Shown here piece after piece: positions 41,730 through 52,124 of a DNA stretch of 64,000 nt. Location of the stretch: NCBI RefSeq assembly GCF_003144245.1, contig NW_020289989.1, positions 62,001 to 126,000 on the forward strand, written 5' to 3'. Positions within the stretch are counted from its first letter, which is position 1. The number at the start of each line of letters is the position of its first letter. The position numbers were made by a program, and so were the translations under genes. Source of the DNA: Jaminaea rosea. Lineage: Eukaryota > Basidiomycota > Exobasidiomycetes > Microstromatales. Under the pieces are notes generated by a model. That model searched no databases and was not told the origin of the DNA. It was given only the letters and a program-made list of their open reading frames with translations.

Positions 41730-42588
41730 CTACTGTTTTTGGCCCCTCCTGAGTAGCGTGGCAACCTCGACATCTGTAGTCCAGGGGATGATATAGCTGA
41801 GAACGAGGGTGCGAGACGGTCTCAGCGATTGGCTCAAGACAGTGTCTCTTGCACTCACCTCGCGAAGAGATCAACGAGGACCGCAGCAGGTACATTCTGG
41901 GCTGCCCCCACCTGCCACGCCTCCGTCTTGTTGCCCACACGTTGCTTGACCAACTGCTCTTGCCTTTCGTCTGTGAGCAGCTTGCGAATCGCTACAGCGT
42001 CATGACGTCGGATGTGCTCGCCGAAAGCCGAGTGATTGGCCGCCACCTTGGCCTGTGCGACCTCCTCACCGAAGCCAATGCGCTGCGATACCGTCTCGAA
42101 GAAGGCGGCGCTGCTCATGGCTAAGGCTGGGGAGGCTTCAGGGAAGTAGCCTGTCTGGTTGTGAGCCGCGCTCGAGGCCGGTAGCATGTTCTTATACCAG
42201 TAGTCGACGATTGACTGTGACGACAAGTTGGATTGAGCAGCTCCCCATCGCGCATGGCTGGGAGTAGCATCGATGTAGGGTGGAAAAGGTGGATGTCCGG
42301 GAAAAGATGAGTCGGATGGGGAGGAGGGGCTCGTTTGTGCCGCTTGGGAGAGGCTGTTCAGCAAGGGAGACGCCGTGGATTCTCCGTAGAGGGGAGCAGC
42401 GCAACGTGTGAGGGCCAAGTGTATGATTTGATCTAGCGGGGAGGCTGGTGGTCAGTCAAGGATGATCTCGTAGGCGCCGGCGCCGGTTCACCTTCCATGG
42501 TGGCCAGGGCTGCTCGGATCTCTTCCAAGGAAGGTGCGGCAAGAGCGATCCCCCATAGGAGTATAGAGAACAGATAGCTGGCAAGCAT
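41730..42588 (-). CDS. Secreted chorismate mutase (AroQ-beta type), effector candidate
   Basis: There are three exons, 42492-42588, 41859-42432 and 41730-41796 (introns 59 and 62 bp), encoding 245 residues. Exon 1 gives a signal peptide (MLASYLFSILLWGIALAAP) followed at once by helix 1 (LEEIRAALATMEDQII). By alignment to yeast Aro7 the active-site residues are kept: Arg25 (R16), Arg150 (R157), Lys161 (K168), Glu191 (E198), Thr230 (T242) and Glu234 (E246). Asp187 stands where yeast has Asn194. Exon 3 supplies YIIPWTTDVEVATLLRR, the family C-terminus. The enzyme converts chorismate to prephenate. Secreted fungal forms such as Ustilago maydis Cmu1 act in plant cells to divert chorismate from salicylate. 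The large tryptophan/tyrosine regulatory loops of Aro7 are reduced. Confidence 0.92.
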
Positions 42589-42785
42589 GGCAGTGGATGT
42601 CACGATGGAGAGAAGGGCAGGCAAAGCGGCGCCGAGTCAAGCGGCCCGCATCGATGAAATGGTGCCGCCCCTGTGGTATGCGGAGTATGCGCGAGAAGGG
42701 AAGCTGTCGGCTTATCAATGCTACATAGGATCATCGCGAGCCGTCTTGACGTCTGCCTTGATGTTTCTCTTCAAGGTCTTTTGTC
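42589..42785. promoter_or_regulatory. 197-bp divergent promoter of the chorismate mutase and ABCC transporter
   Basis: The two ATGs face outwards across 197 bp, which is too short for independent full promoters in most fungi. Co-regulation is inferred. No TATA box or named factor site is obvious. Confidence 0.55.
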
Positions 42786-45700
42786 ATGGCACTTACCACG
42801 CAATCGCCCTTGTGCGCCAATGACGCCTCGTGGGTGAGTCGACGGACGTGAGACTTGACGCCAAGGTGCACGCCCGCCACTCTTCTGACTCGCTTGCTTG
42901 ACAGGGTCCAATCAGTGACTGCCGCCACATCGACTTGACGCTTCTCTTCCAACACATGTGAGCGCGGCGAGTCTGCAGATAAAACCTTTGACCAGGATGT
43001 GCGTCTCTCACTTCAAGCCCTCACTCGCTGCCGCAGTGTCCTCTCGGCCTTTGGCAGCGTCGCCTTTATCCTCACCGCTGTCATCACCCTCTGGCGATGG
43101 CTGATCAGCCCTCGCGAGAAGGCTGCTGGCTTACTTCCACATCGCAATCTCAATGCTAAGATCGCTCTGGCTTGTGCTCTCCTCGCTGCACGGCTAAGTG
43201 TCCTAGGCGTCCTCGACCATGCTAGTGGCTCGAGATGGCCAGCTACGGCCGTCGCCGCCACCTCTGCCCTCGCATTGTCGGCTTCGCTCCTCCTCATCCC
43301 TACTCTTGCGGTGCTTCATGGCCACAAGTCGGCGGCCTGTCCACGCACTCGTCTGATCCTCTATTACGCATTCCAATGCTCTGCCTCTGTCGCTACCATC
43401 CGCAGCCTGCGAGCTACCGGGACGTATGCCTACGCCCTCATCGCAGTCGCCTTCATCACGGCGCTCCTCCTGCTTCTGGAGATCATCCCGCGATCAGCAT
43501 TCCACCCGGAATCAGAGCAAGACCTCGGCCTCGTCTGGGGATCGCTCCTTGCCTGGACCTCGCCTCTCCTTATCGCTGGCCTCCGTCGTCCACTCGTAGA
43601 GGCCGATCTCTTGGCCCTTGATGCAAATCTCGATGCTCATTTCAAAGGCGCGACGCTCCTCAAGTCGCCTTCCCTCGGTATCGACAATAGAGGCACTCGG
43701 CTGATTTGGGCCTTCACATCCACCTTTCCCGCCGTCACGCTAGCGCCCGTGATTCCGCGTATCATCCTCATGTGCCTTCAGCTGCTACAGCCCATCATAA
43801 TCGAGCGCCTCGTCGACTTTGTATCTCGCCAAGACGTCTCTGACGCCGACAGGTGGTCTCTCGTAGGCGGCATCTCTCTCCTGTATCTCGGCATCGCTCT
43901 GACTGGCAGCGTCTACTGGGGTCTCGTCTTCAAAGCCACTCTCGCCTTTCGCTCCGCTATGGTACCCGCCATCTTTCGCTCAATGCTCGTGACGTCCAGC
44001 TCAGCAGGCTCAGATGCAGCTACTCTGATGAGCGTCGACATGGAGCGCATCACCATGGCTTTGCAGGAGGTGCACGAGATATGGATCGCCTTCCCGACGA
44101 TTGCCATTGGCTCGTACATGCTCTACGAGAGATTGGGCGTCGCCTTCTTGTCCTGCCTCGGAACCGTCATCACCCTCGTCTGTTGTGCAGTCCTCCTGAG
44201 TATGGGTCTACCAGCGCTTCAAAAGTCGCTCCTTCAAGCTACTGAGCGTCGCGCTACACGGACCTCTCGCCTCTTTGCCCAGCTCAAGACGATTGTCCTG
44301 TCCTCTTACCAAAGTCACTTCGCCTCAGCAATCGCAGAGATACGGTGTCAGGAGGTCTCCGCCCTTGTCGCCTTCATGCAGCGCGTCACAGCCGTATCGA
44401 TGCTGGCCACCAGCACTACCAATTTTGCCGTTGTGGTCGTCCTCGCCGTCGCCTGGTCCCTCTCGCAACACGACGCGGGTAGACACCTCATTCTCTCGCC
44501 GGCCGTAGTCTTCTCCTCACTCAGCGTGATCACCATCATCGAGGCGCCCATCGTAGCTATTGGCCAGAAGCTTGGTACCCTCTTCGCCGCTACCGCCAGC
44601 TTTGGCCGCATACAGACTTATCTTCACCAGGCAGCACACACCGATTCATGGTCAGTAGAGCCGGACGAGAGCATTCAGCTTCTACTCCAAGCGCTACAGC
44701 GCCAGCTACAGCTGGGCACTGGTGTGCTGCGTCTGATCGGCTCGGCGGGCACGGGCAAGAGTACAGCTCTACGGAAGACATTGCACAGCCTCCAGCAAAG
44801 CACGGGCGTTATGGTAGGCTACGTGCCCCAGGGCGGCAGCCTGTACGAGTCGCTATCGGTCAGAGACAACATCGTCTTATGCTCGGGTACCCCTCTCGAT
44901 AGCGGCCGTCTAGACGCCTGCCTCGTATTTTGCTGCTTCGACGAGGATCTCGCAAGGATGCCAGATGGGCTTGAGACACAAGCCTCTCAGCTGAGCGGAG
45001 GGCAACGACAACGTGTGGCCACCATGCGAGCTTTGTACTCGCACAGTCCGCTCCTGGCCTTGGACGACTCATTGTCTGCCTTGGACGTGACCACGGCGTC
45101 TACGATTCGGCAGCATCTGATGAGCGGCGTGGGACTGATGGCGAGGCGTCTTCTTATTTTCGTCTCGCACGACCTGGACAATTGGGATGCTCGACGCGCG
45201 GCTTCCGTCTACGAATGCGTGTGGACAGAGAAGGATGGGTACGCGCTGCGACAGAGGGAGTCGAGCACGATCACGGTCGACGAGGACTTGCCAAGTATAG
45301 ATGGTTCAATCCCGAACCAGAACCGCTGGCACGCAGCCGTCAAGCAGCCTCGCGCCACAGAGGACATTCACAGCGATCGTCTCGGATGGGCACCGTATCG
45401 CTTTTACCTGGCCTCTGCTTACCTGCCCTGGCTCGCTCTCTGCATTGTTACAGCCGCCATAGGCATGGGTGGCTTCTACATAGTCAAGATCGTGGTTCAG
45501 CAATGGGTTCGTCGAGGCACTCCGGACGGCAAGCTGCCAGACGGTCCCTTCTGGCTTGCCATGCTCAGTGCCTCGACGCTAGCCTCCGCCTTCATCCTAT
45601 GTGCCTCGTCTTTCATCAATGTCAGCGCAATCCTCCCCTCTTTCAGCCGCAAGATCCACGAGCGAGCCCTCCGCGGCGTTTTCGCCAAGACGGCCTTTAG

Positions 45701-47168
45701 CGGCTCGCAACTTACCAACCGCTTCACGCAAGACATTGCCGTCGTAGACCTCGACTTCCCCAAGGCTTTCCATACCACTTTCGCGTTCATCATCGCGCTG
45801 GGTGGCATCGTGGCCACATTCATCGCAGCAGTGCCCCTAATGGCCGTCTTTCTCCCCTTCATCGGCGCATGCTACTGGCTGCTGCAGCGCGTCTACACCC
45901 GCGCGTCTCGCCAAATCAGGTCCATGGAGCTCGAGTCCAAGACGAGCCTCTTTGCCATCTTTCGGGACGCCAGCGAGGCCAGAGAGGTCGTCCACTTTCT
46001 CCGGGGCCAGCCGTCCTTTCAGCGACGTTGCGATGATGCCGTCAATCAGACGCAGCGCGCCTTCTATACTCGCTTGACGACGCTACGTTTCCTCGTTTTT
46101 GCCCTCTATGCCCTTACCTGGATTGCAGTCAGCATCATGGCTGCCCTTGCCGTTGCGCTGCGGCACAAGGTCTCGCCAACCTTGCTCGGTGTAGCGATGA
46201 ATAGCGTCACTGTGCTTGCACAGACGCTCGAGTGGTGCGCCAAGTCCTTTGCTATGCTTGAAACGGCGGCTGTTGCGGTCAACCGCTTGCGAGAGCTGGT
46301 GACGATAGAGGAGGAGCGTGTAGCCGAAGCCAACAGCAAGCTTCTGCTTTCATCAACGGGTTGCGTGGCCCTCGAGCTCAGTGACATATCTGCAAAGCGC
46401 ATCGCCGACGGTCCCGGCGTCCTGGAGCAGATCAACCTTTCCATTCGTCAAGGCGAAAGGGTAGCGATCACTGGTCGTACGGGCTCGGGCAAGTCGACAT
46501 TGATCACTGCTATTCTTCGCGCCTTTGATGACGAGTCGCTCATCGAAGGTGAGGTCAAGCTTGGTGGGCAGAGCTGGAGCGAAGTCTCTGCCGACAAATG
46601 GCGCGAATCCTTCTCGTACGTAGCCCAGGAGCCTCTCGTGTGGGAAGCATCCGTGAGGGAGCTGCTTACTGTGGGAAGCGAAGATCATCTTGAAGCAACG
46701 CTTTGGGAAGCGCTGGAGATCGTTGGCCTGGCCGAGCGCGTACGGGCTAGCGCAGCCGGCATCGAAGCGCAAGTGGTCGGCGCTGACGATGCGCAAGGCC
46801 CAGAGGCTTGTCTGCGATTCTCTTGTGGCAAGCTGCAGCTGCTCGCCTTCGCAAGAGCGATCCTCGAGATTGACCGACCCTTCATGCTCCTGGACGAAAC
46901 CGACTCTCGCCTCGATGTCGGGGCGAGGCCAAGATACTCGAGGCTATCAAAAACTGTCCGCTGCTTCGAGATAGGACAATCATCGCAGTGTCCCACCGAA
47001 CCGGTACGTTTGTGAGAAGTCATCGCCATCACGCGGCTATGAGCTAATCGGTCGTCTTCCTCGCGTGGTTCCGCAGATCTCGATCGGCATTATGGACGAG
47101 TCGTCACCTTGAGTCGTGGGCGTATCATCGCGTATGTGTCCCAGGACGATGGTGCCCACGCTCAATGA
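42786..47168 (+). CDS. ABCC/MRP-type ABC transporter with one apparent frame break
   Basis: Exons are 42786-42833, 42905-42957, 43037-47003 and 47077-47168 (introns 71, 79 and 73 bp), about 1380 residues. The spliced start (PLCANDASWGPISDC, then DLTLLFQHIVLSAFG) is the typical N-terminus of fungal MRPs with a TMD0. NBD1 has Walker A GSAGTGKST, signature LSGGQRQRV and Walker B LLALDDSLSALD. NBD2 has Walker A GRTGSGKST, an eroded signature (FSCGKLQLL) and Walker B MLLDET. Just after the D-loop (about 46915-46933) the frame shifts by one base. The following sequence in another frame (KILEAIKNCPLLRDRTII, AVSHRT, then after the last intron LDRHYGRVVTLSRGRII) is the normal NBD2 end. It is either a base-call error or a recently damaged gene. 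MRPs export conjugates and secondary metabolites. Confidence 0.85.
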
Positions 47169-47310
47169 GTGCTCAATTTCACGTCATCGACAATTGACAC
47201 GCATCCTCGTAGACAGCTGTCGATGAGATGATAAGGCAACCATAATGAGGCTTTCTGTTGCTCCTTTCTCTACCTGTCACCCTACACCATCACCAGCCTA
47301 GATAGCCTCA

Positions 47311-47317
47311 TATAAAG
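47311..47317 (+). promoter_or_regulatory. TATA box of the first six-cysteine secreted-protein gene
   Basis: TATAAAG lies 68 bp upstream of ATG 47379, the right distance for a fungal core promoter. Clear TATA boxes are often linked to inducible genes, which would suit an effector-like product. Confidence 0.55.
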
Positions 47318-47378
47318 CGACGACTTGAGACCAGCGACTCTGTGGTCATCAGCCTACCTCTTCTATCTTACGCAGCCG

Positions 47379-48225
47379 ATGCTGCCCTTCTCTACGATGC
47401 TAGCCACCATGCACCGTCTCCTCCTCTGTTCCTTCTTCCTCTTTGCCCTCCTCGCCGTGGCAGGCTCGAACCCCAGCTCTACGGGTCTGGCCAAGCACGG
47501 ATTAACGAGCCACATCGCCATCCGTATCAAGTCCCACCGCGACCTGTACCAAAGGCTAACAACGAGCTGCCAGGTAGACGGCGCTGGGCACCCTCATGAC
47601 CCCGATGTCCTTGCTGCCGAGCCTGCCATCAAGGGGGACCCCACGGCTACTCCGGCCAAGAAGCCACCTTCGAACCACCTGCGTGTAGCTACTTTCAGCG
47701 CTCGAGTTGGAGATCCGACTACGCTACCTCACGACGACCCGGCCTACGTCCCTCCTCTGTGCAACGACCGAAACTATGTGTGCTACTAGTGAGTGTGCCC
47801 ATGAGGATGAAGGCAGATTTCTAGTTGGACCGCTGACGGTCGTCGCGGCAGCTTGCAGGCCGGTATTACGCAGGATGGAGGTCCCCCACCCCAGCAAAAC
47901 TTTTCGCGCAAAGACAACAGTGAGTACTGCGAGATTGAGAGCCATCCAGGTGACCGGACGTCAGCCTGATCAAGCCGATCAATTTCCCCTCACAGCCACC
48001 GTACTCGTCTACCGCTACTGGCAAGGCAGCGTGCACTTCCATGGCTCAAAGGGCTCGGCGCTGGTGTATGCGGCGCATGGCTGCATTCTCCTGTGCGCCC
48101 ACCAAGGCATGGCCACGCGTACACTGATTACACAACAAAAGGCTGTTGGACATCCAGGCGACAATCAGCTGTACTGCGCTGTCGACCGGGTGTTGTACGA
48201 TGATGTCGTCATCTATAATCAGTGA
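47379..48225 (+). CDS. Secreted six-cysteine protein, copy A (unrecognised family)
   Basis: There are three exons, 47379-47788, 47852-47919 and 47996-48225 (introns 63 and 76 bp), encoding 235 residues. Signal peptide: hydrophobic core LLLCSFFLFALLAVAGS after MLPFSTMLATMHR; ATGs at 47397 and 47409 are alternatives. The mature protein has six Cys (TTSC, PPLC, YVCY, AHGC, ILLC, LYC) and a basic/Pro linker. It shares with copy B the blocks LTT.C, VPPLC, NTTVLVY.Y, VHF.G, YAAHGCIL.C and YCAVD. Intron phases and the 68-nt middle exon are identical to copy B, proving paralogy. No known domain was recognised. Three disulfides and extracellular action are inferred. Confidence 0.8.
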
Positions 48226-48579
48226 CGCTGAGGCGTAGCATTCAGGAGATGCAAACGTCGTCCTTATATCGAAGTTGGGCAGCGACCGCATTCACATCGA
48301 TCTGTTGCGACTCTCTCATGCGGAGCCGCCCTTAAGACTCGGTATCGCGATTGCTCATCCCGATCCGCAACTCCCCTCAAGCCCCGAGACCCTTGAAGGG
48401 TCTTTCATTGCCGCTGGATTGCGGTTGCCACTCCATCTTTCGCTGTCACCTGCTGTCGTCCTATCACTATCACTGTCGCTTTTCCCTTGCCTTTTGTCCT
48501 CCCACTGCTCCTCTGAATACAAGTCAGAGCAAACTCATCAAGTAGCCGCCTGGTTTGCGCCTACATTCGAAACGACCTG
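48226..48579. other. Intergenic region between the tandem secreted-protein genes
   Basis: This 354-bp spacer contains the promoter of copy B. It is pyrimidine-rich before the ATG (TCACTATCACTGTCGC type). No further coding sequence was found. Confidence 0.5.
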
Positions 48580-49427
48580 ATGGTCCTCGCTTTTAAGATA
48601 CACGCAATGCTACGCCTCTTCATCCTCGCATCGGCTGTTCCAATCCTTATCACAGCCGCCTGGATCCCGCAGCGTGATGCTTTGGACGCTCCGGCCCACT
48701 TTGGCTTTCCCGGCGGGTCGACGTCCTCGCTGTACCGTCGCTTGACAACGCGCTGCCGAGTCACTCCTGAGGGACAGCCATGGGACGACACGCTCCTCAT
48801 TGCCGCTCGTTCCACCGAGCCACGGGACAATACGTCGGCGACATCGGAGCTGCTGACGGCGGGTTCCAACAACTTCACAGGCAAGCCTGTCCAGCAGATG
48901 CCGTCTTTTCAATACGTAGAAGCAGACTTTGTCCCGCCTCTGTGCTTGAATGTCAAGTTCGTCTGCTACTTGTGAGTCCGAGAGAGAGACGTAGGCAATT
49001 GCAAATAGTGAGGGCTCACCACCTCATCGCTCACCGCAGCTTGCAGTCGGGAGTCTGGCGAGATGCCGGTCCCTTCCCTCAGCAAGCCTTCCTTCGCGGT
49101 GACAACAGTGCGTGCCTCGATCCACCGCACAACTAGCAATCCTGTGACTGACACTCGACGGCACCTGCAGCAACGGTCCTCGTCTATCCGTACTACAAGC
49201 CCGCCGTCCATTTCAGCGGCACAGCTGGAGGCTCAGGTCTCATCTACGCCGCTCACGGCTGCATCCTGTTCTGCGGATATGGCAAGATGTGGATGGAGTC
49301 CAACTACACGCGGCAGACCGCACTGGGCGTCCCTGGCGAGAATCAGCCTTACTGCGCCGTTGACTGGACACGCTGGGATAACATTTGGGTCTACAATCTC
49401 GAAGAGAGCGCCGAAGGAGATCAGTAG
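48580..49427 (+). CDS. Secreted six-cysteine protein, copy B (unrecognised family)
   Basis: There are three exons, 48580-48971, 49040-49107 and 49171-49427 (introns 68 and 63 bp), encoding 238 residues. The signal peptide has the core MLRLFILASAVPILITAA; ATG 48607 is an alternative start. Six Cys occupy the same places as in copy A (TTRC, PPLC, FVCY, AHGC, ILFC, YC). Shared blocks include GPFPQQAF, NTTVLVYPYY and GLIYAAHGCILFC. Overall identity to copy A is only partial, concentrated in exons 2 and 3, so the duplication is not recent or the N-terminal half evolves fast. N-glycosylation sequons (NTS, NFT, NYT) are present. Confidence 0.82.
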
Positions 49428-49534
49428 CTGCGCTGAGCTTTGCCCTTGCTGGTCAGGAACGATTGCTTGCAAATTGCTTGAGAGGGGTATGGACTGTCAA
49501 TATGCTACTGTGAACAATCTTCGATGCTGCTCCG

Positions 49535-50671
49535 TCACCGTCGTGCCTTGCAGATGTCTTCGACCCCTCGCTCAGCCGCCATGAATGCGCCGGCCAGATA
49601 TCCTGTGAATTCCGGGCTCGCCTCGCTGACGATAAGTCGCACTTTTCCTTCCAACGACGACCCCTCGATCGTGTACGAAGGACCTGGCCCTCGCCCGCCA
49701 TCCACCCTGGCATCAGCCTCGGTAGCAATGAATGGGTCGCGCGACCAATCCTTGATGTAGTCTGCGAGCGGCTCGGCCGCCTTCGGACCAAAGAGGCGCA
49801 CCATCTGGCCCCTGCACGCCCTCTTGAGCTCTTCGTCAGATTGCTTTGCGCGAGCTTGCGCATCGAGGGCAAAGAAGCCAAAGAGACCACCGTGCGTGCC
49901 GTTCAGGTCGGTGACGTCGTGTATCTCAGAGAGGGGCCCGGCGGTGCTGAGGACTTGGCCTAGAATGCCCTCGTCTCGCCAGAACGGGGTTGAGTAGACG
50001 CAGACGTACTTCGCGTGGGCAGCCATCCAGGTGGGAGTGCTTTCCCACGTTGAGCGGACGGAGGACGGGAGCGCAGGCTCAAATGAAATCTTGGCTGCGG
50101 CGATGCGTGCTGGGATGGCGAGCAGAACGTGCGAGGCGGTGATCGTTGTGCCGGTGGAACAGTCGACGCGCACCTTGTCCACGCCATCGAGAGTTGTGAT
50201 TGCCGTCGCGGCCGTGCTGAGGAGCACTTTTGCGTCTTCGACATCCTTCTTGAGCGTGTTGACAACGTGTGTCATGCCGCCCTGCACCCTCCAAAAGACG
50301 GACTCGGGCTCCTTCGCTGACCATCTCGTAGGTGGGCGGTACGACGACTGCTCGACGAGGAGGTCGCCATCGTGCGAGTCGGCGAACGTCTGGACGCCGA
50401 GCTCCTCAAAGATTTGCTTGATCTTGGCCTGATGCGCAGGCCAATGCCAGGCGCCACCAAGGTCGTATGAAGGAAGGGAGCAGGACACAGCAGTCGGCGA
50501 AGCGGCGTTGCTTCTGATGCTCGACGTGCTGAGAACTCTGCCACCTAGTTCAGGCTGCGCTTCGATGATGACAAGGTCGGTGACACCACGACGCTGAAGT
50601 TGCTTGGCGGCATAGAGCCCGCTGATCCCGCCTCCGATGATAGCTACCTCGACTTCTGTGGCTGGCATCAT
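49535..50671 (-). CDS. FAD-dependent amine oxidase
   Basis: This is a single exon encoding 378 residues; the first ATG pair is at 50671/50668. The N-terminal dinucleotide fold is VAIIGGGISGLYAAKQL with the acidic end VIIEAQPELGGRV, then YDLGGAWHWPAHQ. The C-terminal FAD-contact motif is GYLAGAFMAAERGVEDI. This is the flavin monoamine oxidase/polyamine oxidase fold, somewhat short for the family. It would oxidise an amine to aldehyde with H2O2 release; the substrate is unknown. No peroxisomal PTS1 (it ends KARR) and no signal peptide were seen. It is in tandem with the MFS gene 136 bp downstream. Confidence 0.88.
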   Translation of the reverse strand: MMPATEVEVAIIGGGISGLYAAKQLQRRGVTDLVIIEAQPELGGRVLSTSSIRSNAASPTAVSCSLPSYDLGGAWHWPAHQAKIKQIFEELGVQTFADSHDGDLLVEQSSYRPPTRWSAKEPESVFWRVQGGMTHVVNTLKKDVEDAKVLLSTAATAITTLDGVDKVRVDCSTGTTITASHVLLAIPARIAAAKISFEPALPSSVRSTWESTPTWMAAHAKYVCVYSTPFWRDEGILGQVLSTAGPLSEIHDVTDLNGTHGGLFGFFALDAQARAKQSDEELKRACRGQMVRLFGPKAAEPLADYIKDWSRDPFIATEADARVDGGRGPGPSYTIEGSSLEGKVRLIVSEASPEFTGYLAGAFMAAERGVEDICKARR

Positions 50672-50807
50672 GATGACGCGAAGAAGGCAAGATGTTCTTG
50701 ACTCTCGTGGACGCGCGAAGCTGCACCCTGCCGCCGGCACGTCACCGGCGCGTCAATTAGAGCTCATTTTCTGCTCCCCACGTGGCTATGCTCTACTACA
50801 TCACAGC

Positions 50808-52124
50808 TTACGCCTGAATATCGCTGATCTTGCGCGCCAGATGTTTCTTCCAAAAGAGGCTGGAAAGAAGCAGACAGACTGCTGCAACAGCCATCGTCGA
50901 CCCTGACCAAAGCTGTAGTCGCAAGAAGTGCGAGCGCGTATTGTGGTTGGCTAGCAAAGCACCGCCGATGGGATTGCCGACTAACGCGCCAAAGCCCGCG
51001 AACAGGAAGACGACGCCGAGTCTCGACCCGATCTCGCTCATGTCTTCGGTCATTGAGGGTACGAGGGATGGTACGAGGGAGATGGAAGTCCCGCTCGCAA
51101 CGCCGTAGAGGACGCAAAAGGCAATGATCGAGCCGTCGGTGTCAATGGCGATCCAGCTGTAGGCGAGGATCGAGGTGGCAGCGCAGGCTGGCCAAATGAC
51201 ATTGCCCACTCCTACTCGGTCTGCAAGGAAATTGAAGACGAGCCGCAGCGAGAGGGCGCCATTGATGATGCTGAAGAGGTATGAGGCCAGGGAGTGTCGC
51301 ATGTGGGCCACCGCCTCTGCGTAGGTGCCAATGTAGTAGAGCGGGACGAACAAGCCCATGAAGCCAATGCATATGCCCCAACACATGAAGAAAGAGTGCG
51401 GCTCACGGAGCATGCCGAAGGAGAAGAAGCTGCGCCTGCGAGTCGTCTGCTTGAGGGGCACCATGATGATGTTGACTGGGATCAGCGTCGCAAGGCAGAC
51501 GAAACCCATGATACGAACTGACCAGCCGTAGCCGACCTTGTCAATGAGCTGCGTGAAAATGACTGGGTACAGTAAACCACCCACAGCCGTACCGCACGCG
51601 GCTAGGCCAATGGCGATGGCGCGTCGCGTGGTAAAGTATTGAGCGCAGATGGCCACAGCGGGCGTCCACAGAAAGCCCATGCCGACGCCAATGCAGACTC
51701 CCTGAGCGAGGATCGTCTGCCAGTATGTATGGGCGATGCTGGTCATCATCATGCCAAAGACCATGAGGAAGGACCCTGTGGCATTGAGTACGCGGAAATG
51801 GCCGCGGTCGAAAAGGGGGCCAGTGAAGACGCCGACGGTGAAGAGGAGGAAGAGTTGTAGGGAGCCGATCCAGGCGATCTGAAAGGGAGAGTAGGCGTCG
51901 AGGCGGTGCGACTCGTAGTATGATTGGAAGGTGCCAAAGCCATTGGCCAGGCCCCAATTGTTGAACATGATGAGAAAGGAGCCCAGGACTTGGGTCCAGG
52001 CGACGAAGCCACCATTGGGCGGGAGGGAAGGAGCGACTTCATTCTGCGCTAGCGGCGATGACGTGGGCTCAGCTTTCTCTACGGATCCATTGTCGGACGA
52101 GGACTGCGTTGCCGGCATTGACAT
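50808..52124 (-). CDS. MFS transporter, monocarboxylate-porter-like
   Basis: This is a single exon encoding 438 residues; ATG 52124 is the first in frame. About 12 hydrophobic helices follow a 45-residue Ser/Glu-rich cytosolic tail. Typical MCT/MCH features are GGFVAWTQVLGSFLIMFNNWG before and within helix 1 and SYYESHRL. Further motifs are GLAACGTAVGGLLYP in helix 5, VFNFLADRVG at the loop to helix 8, and a short C-terminus. Fungal members carry riboflavin, carboxylates or secondary metabolites. Position next to the amine oxidase and the secreted proteins suggests a metabolite role, but the substrate is not readable. Confidence 0.9.
   Translation of the reverse strand: MSMPATQSSSDNGSVEKAEPTSSPLAQNEVAPSLPPNGGFVAWTQVLGSFLIMFNNWGLANGFGTFQSYYESHRLDAYSPFQIAWIGSLQLFLLFTVGVFTGPLFDRGHFRVLNATGSFLMVFGMMMTSIAHTYWQTILAQGVCIGVGMGFLWTPAVAICAQYFTTRRAIAIGLAACGTAVGGLLYPVIFTQLIDKVGYGWSVRIMGFVCLATLIPVNIIMVPLKQTTRRRSFFSFGMLREPHSFFMCWGICIGFMGLFVPLYYIGTYAEAVAHMRHSLASYLFSIINGALSLRLVFNFLADRVGVGNVIWPACAATSILAYSWIAIDTDGSIIAFCVLYGVASGTSISLVPSLVPSMTEDMSEIGSRLGVVFLFAGFGALVGNPIGGALLANHNTRSHFLRLQLWSGSTMAVAAVCLLLSSLFWKKHLARKISDIQA

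Noticed and set aside
42958-42978. 21-bp intron candidate in the ABCC gene start
   Set aside because: Too short and out of frame; the 79-bp intron 42958-43036 keeps frame and rebuilds the family sequence.
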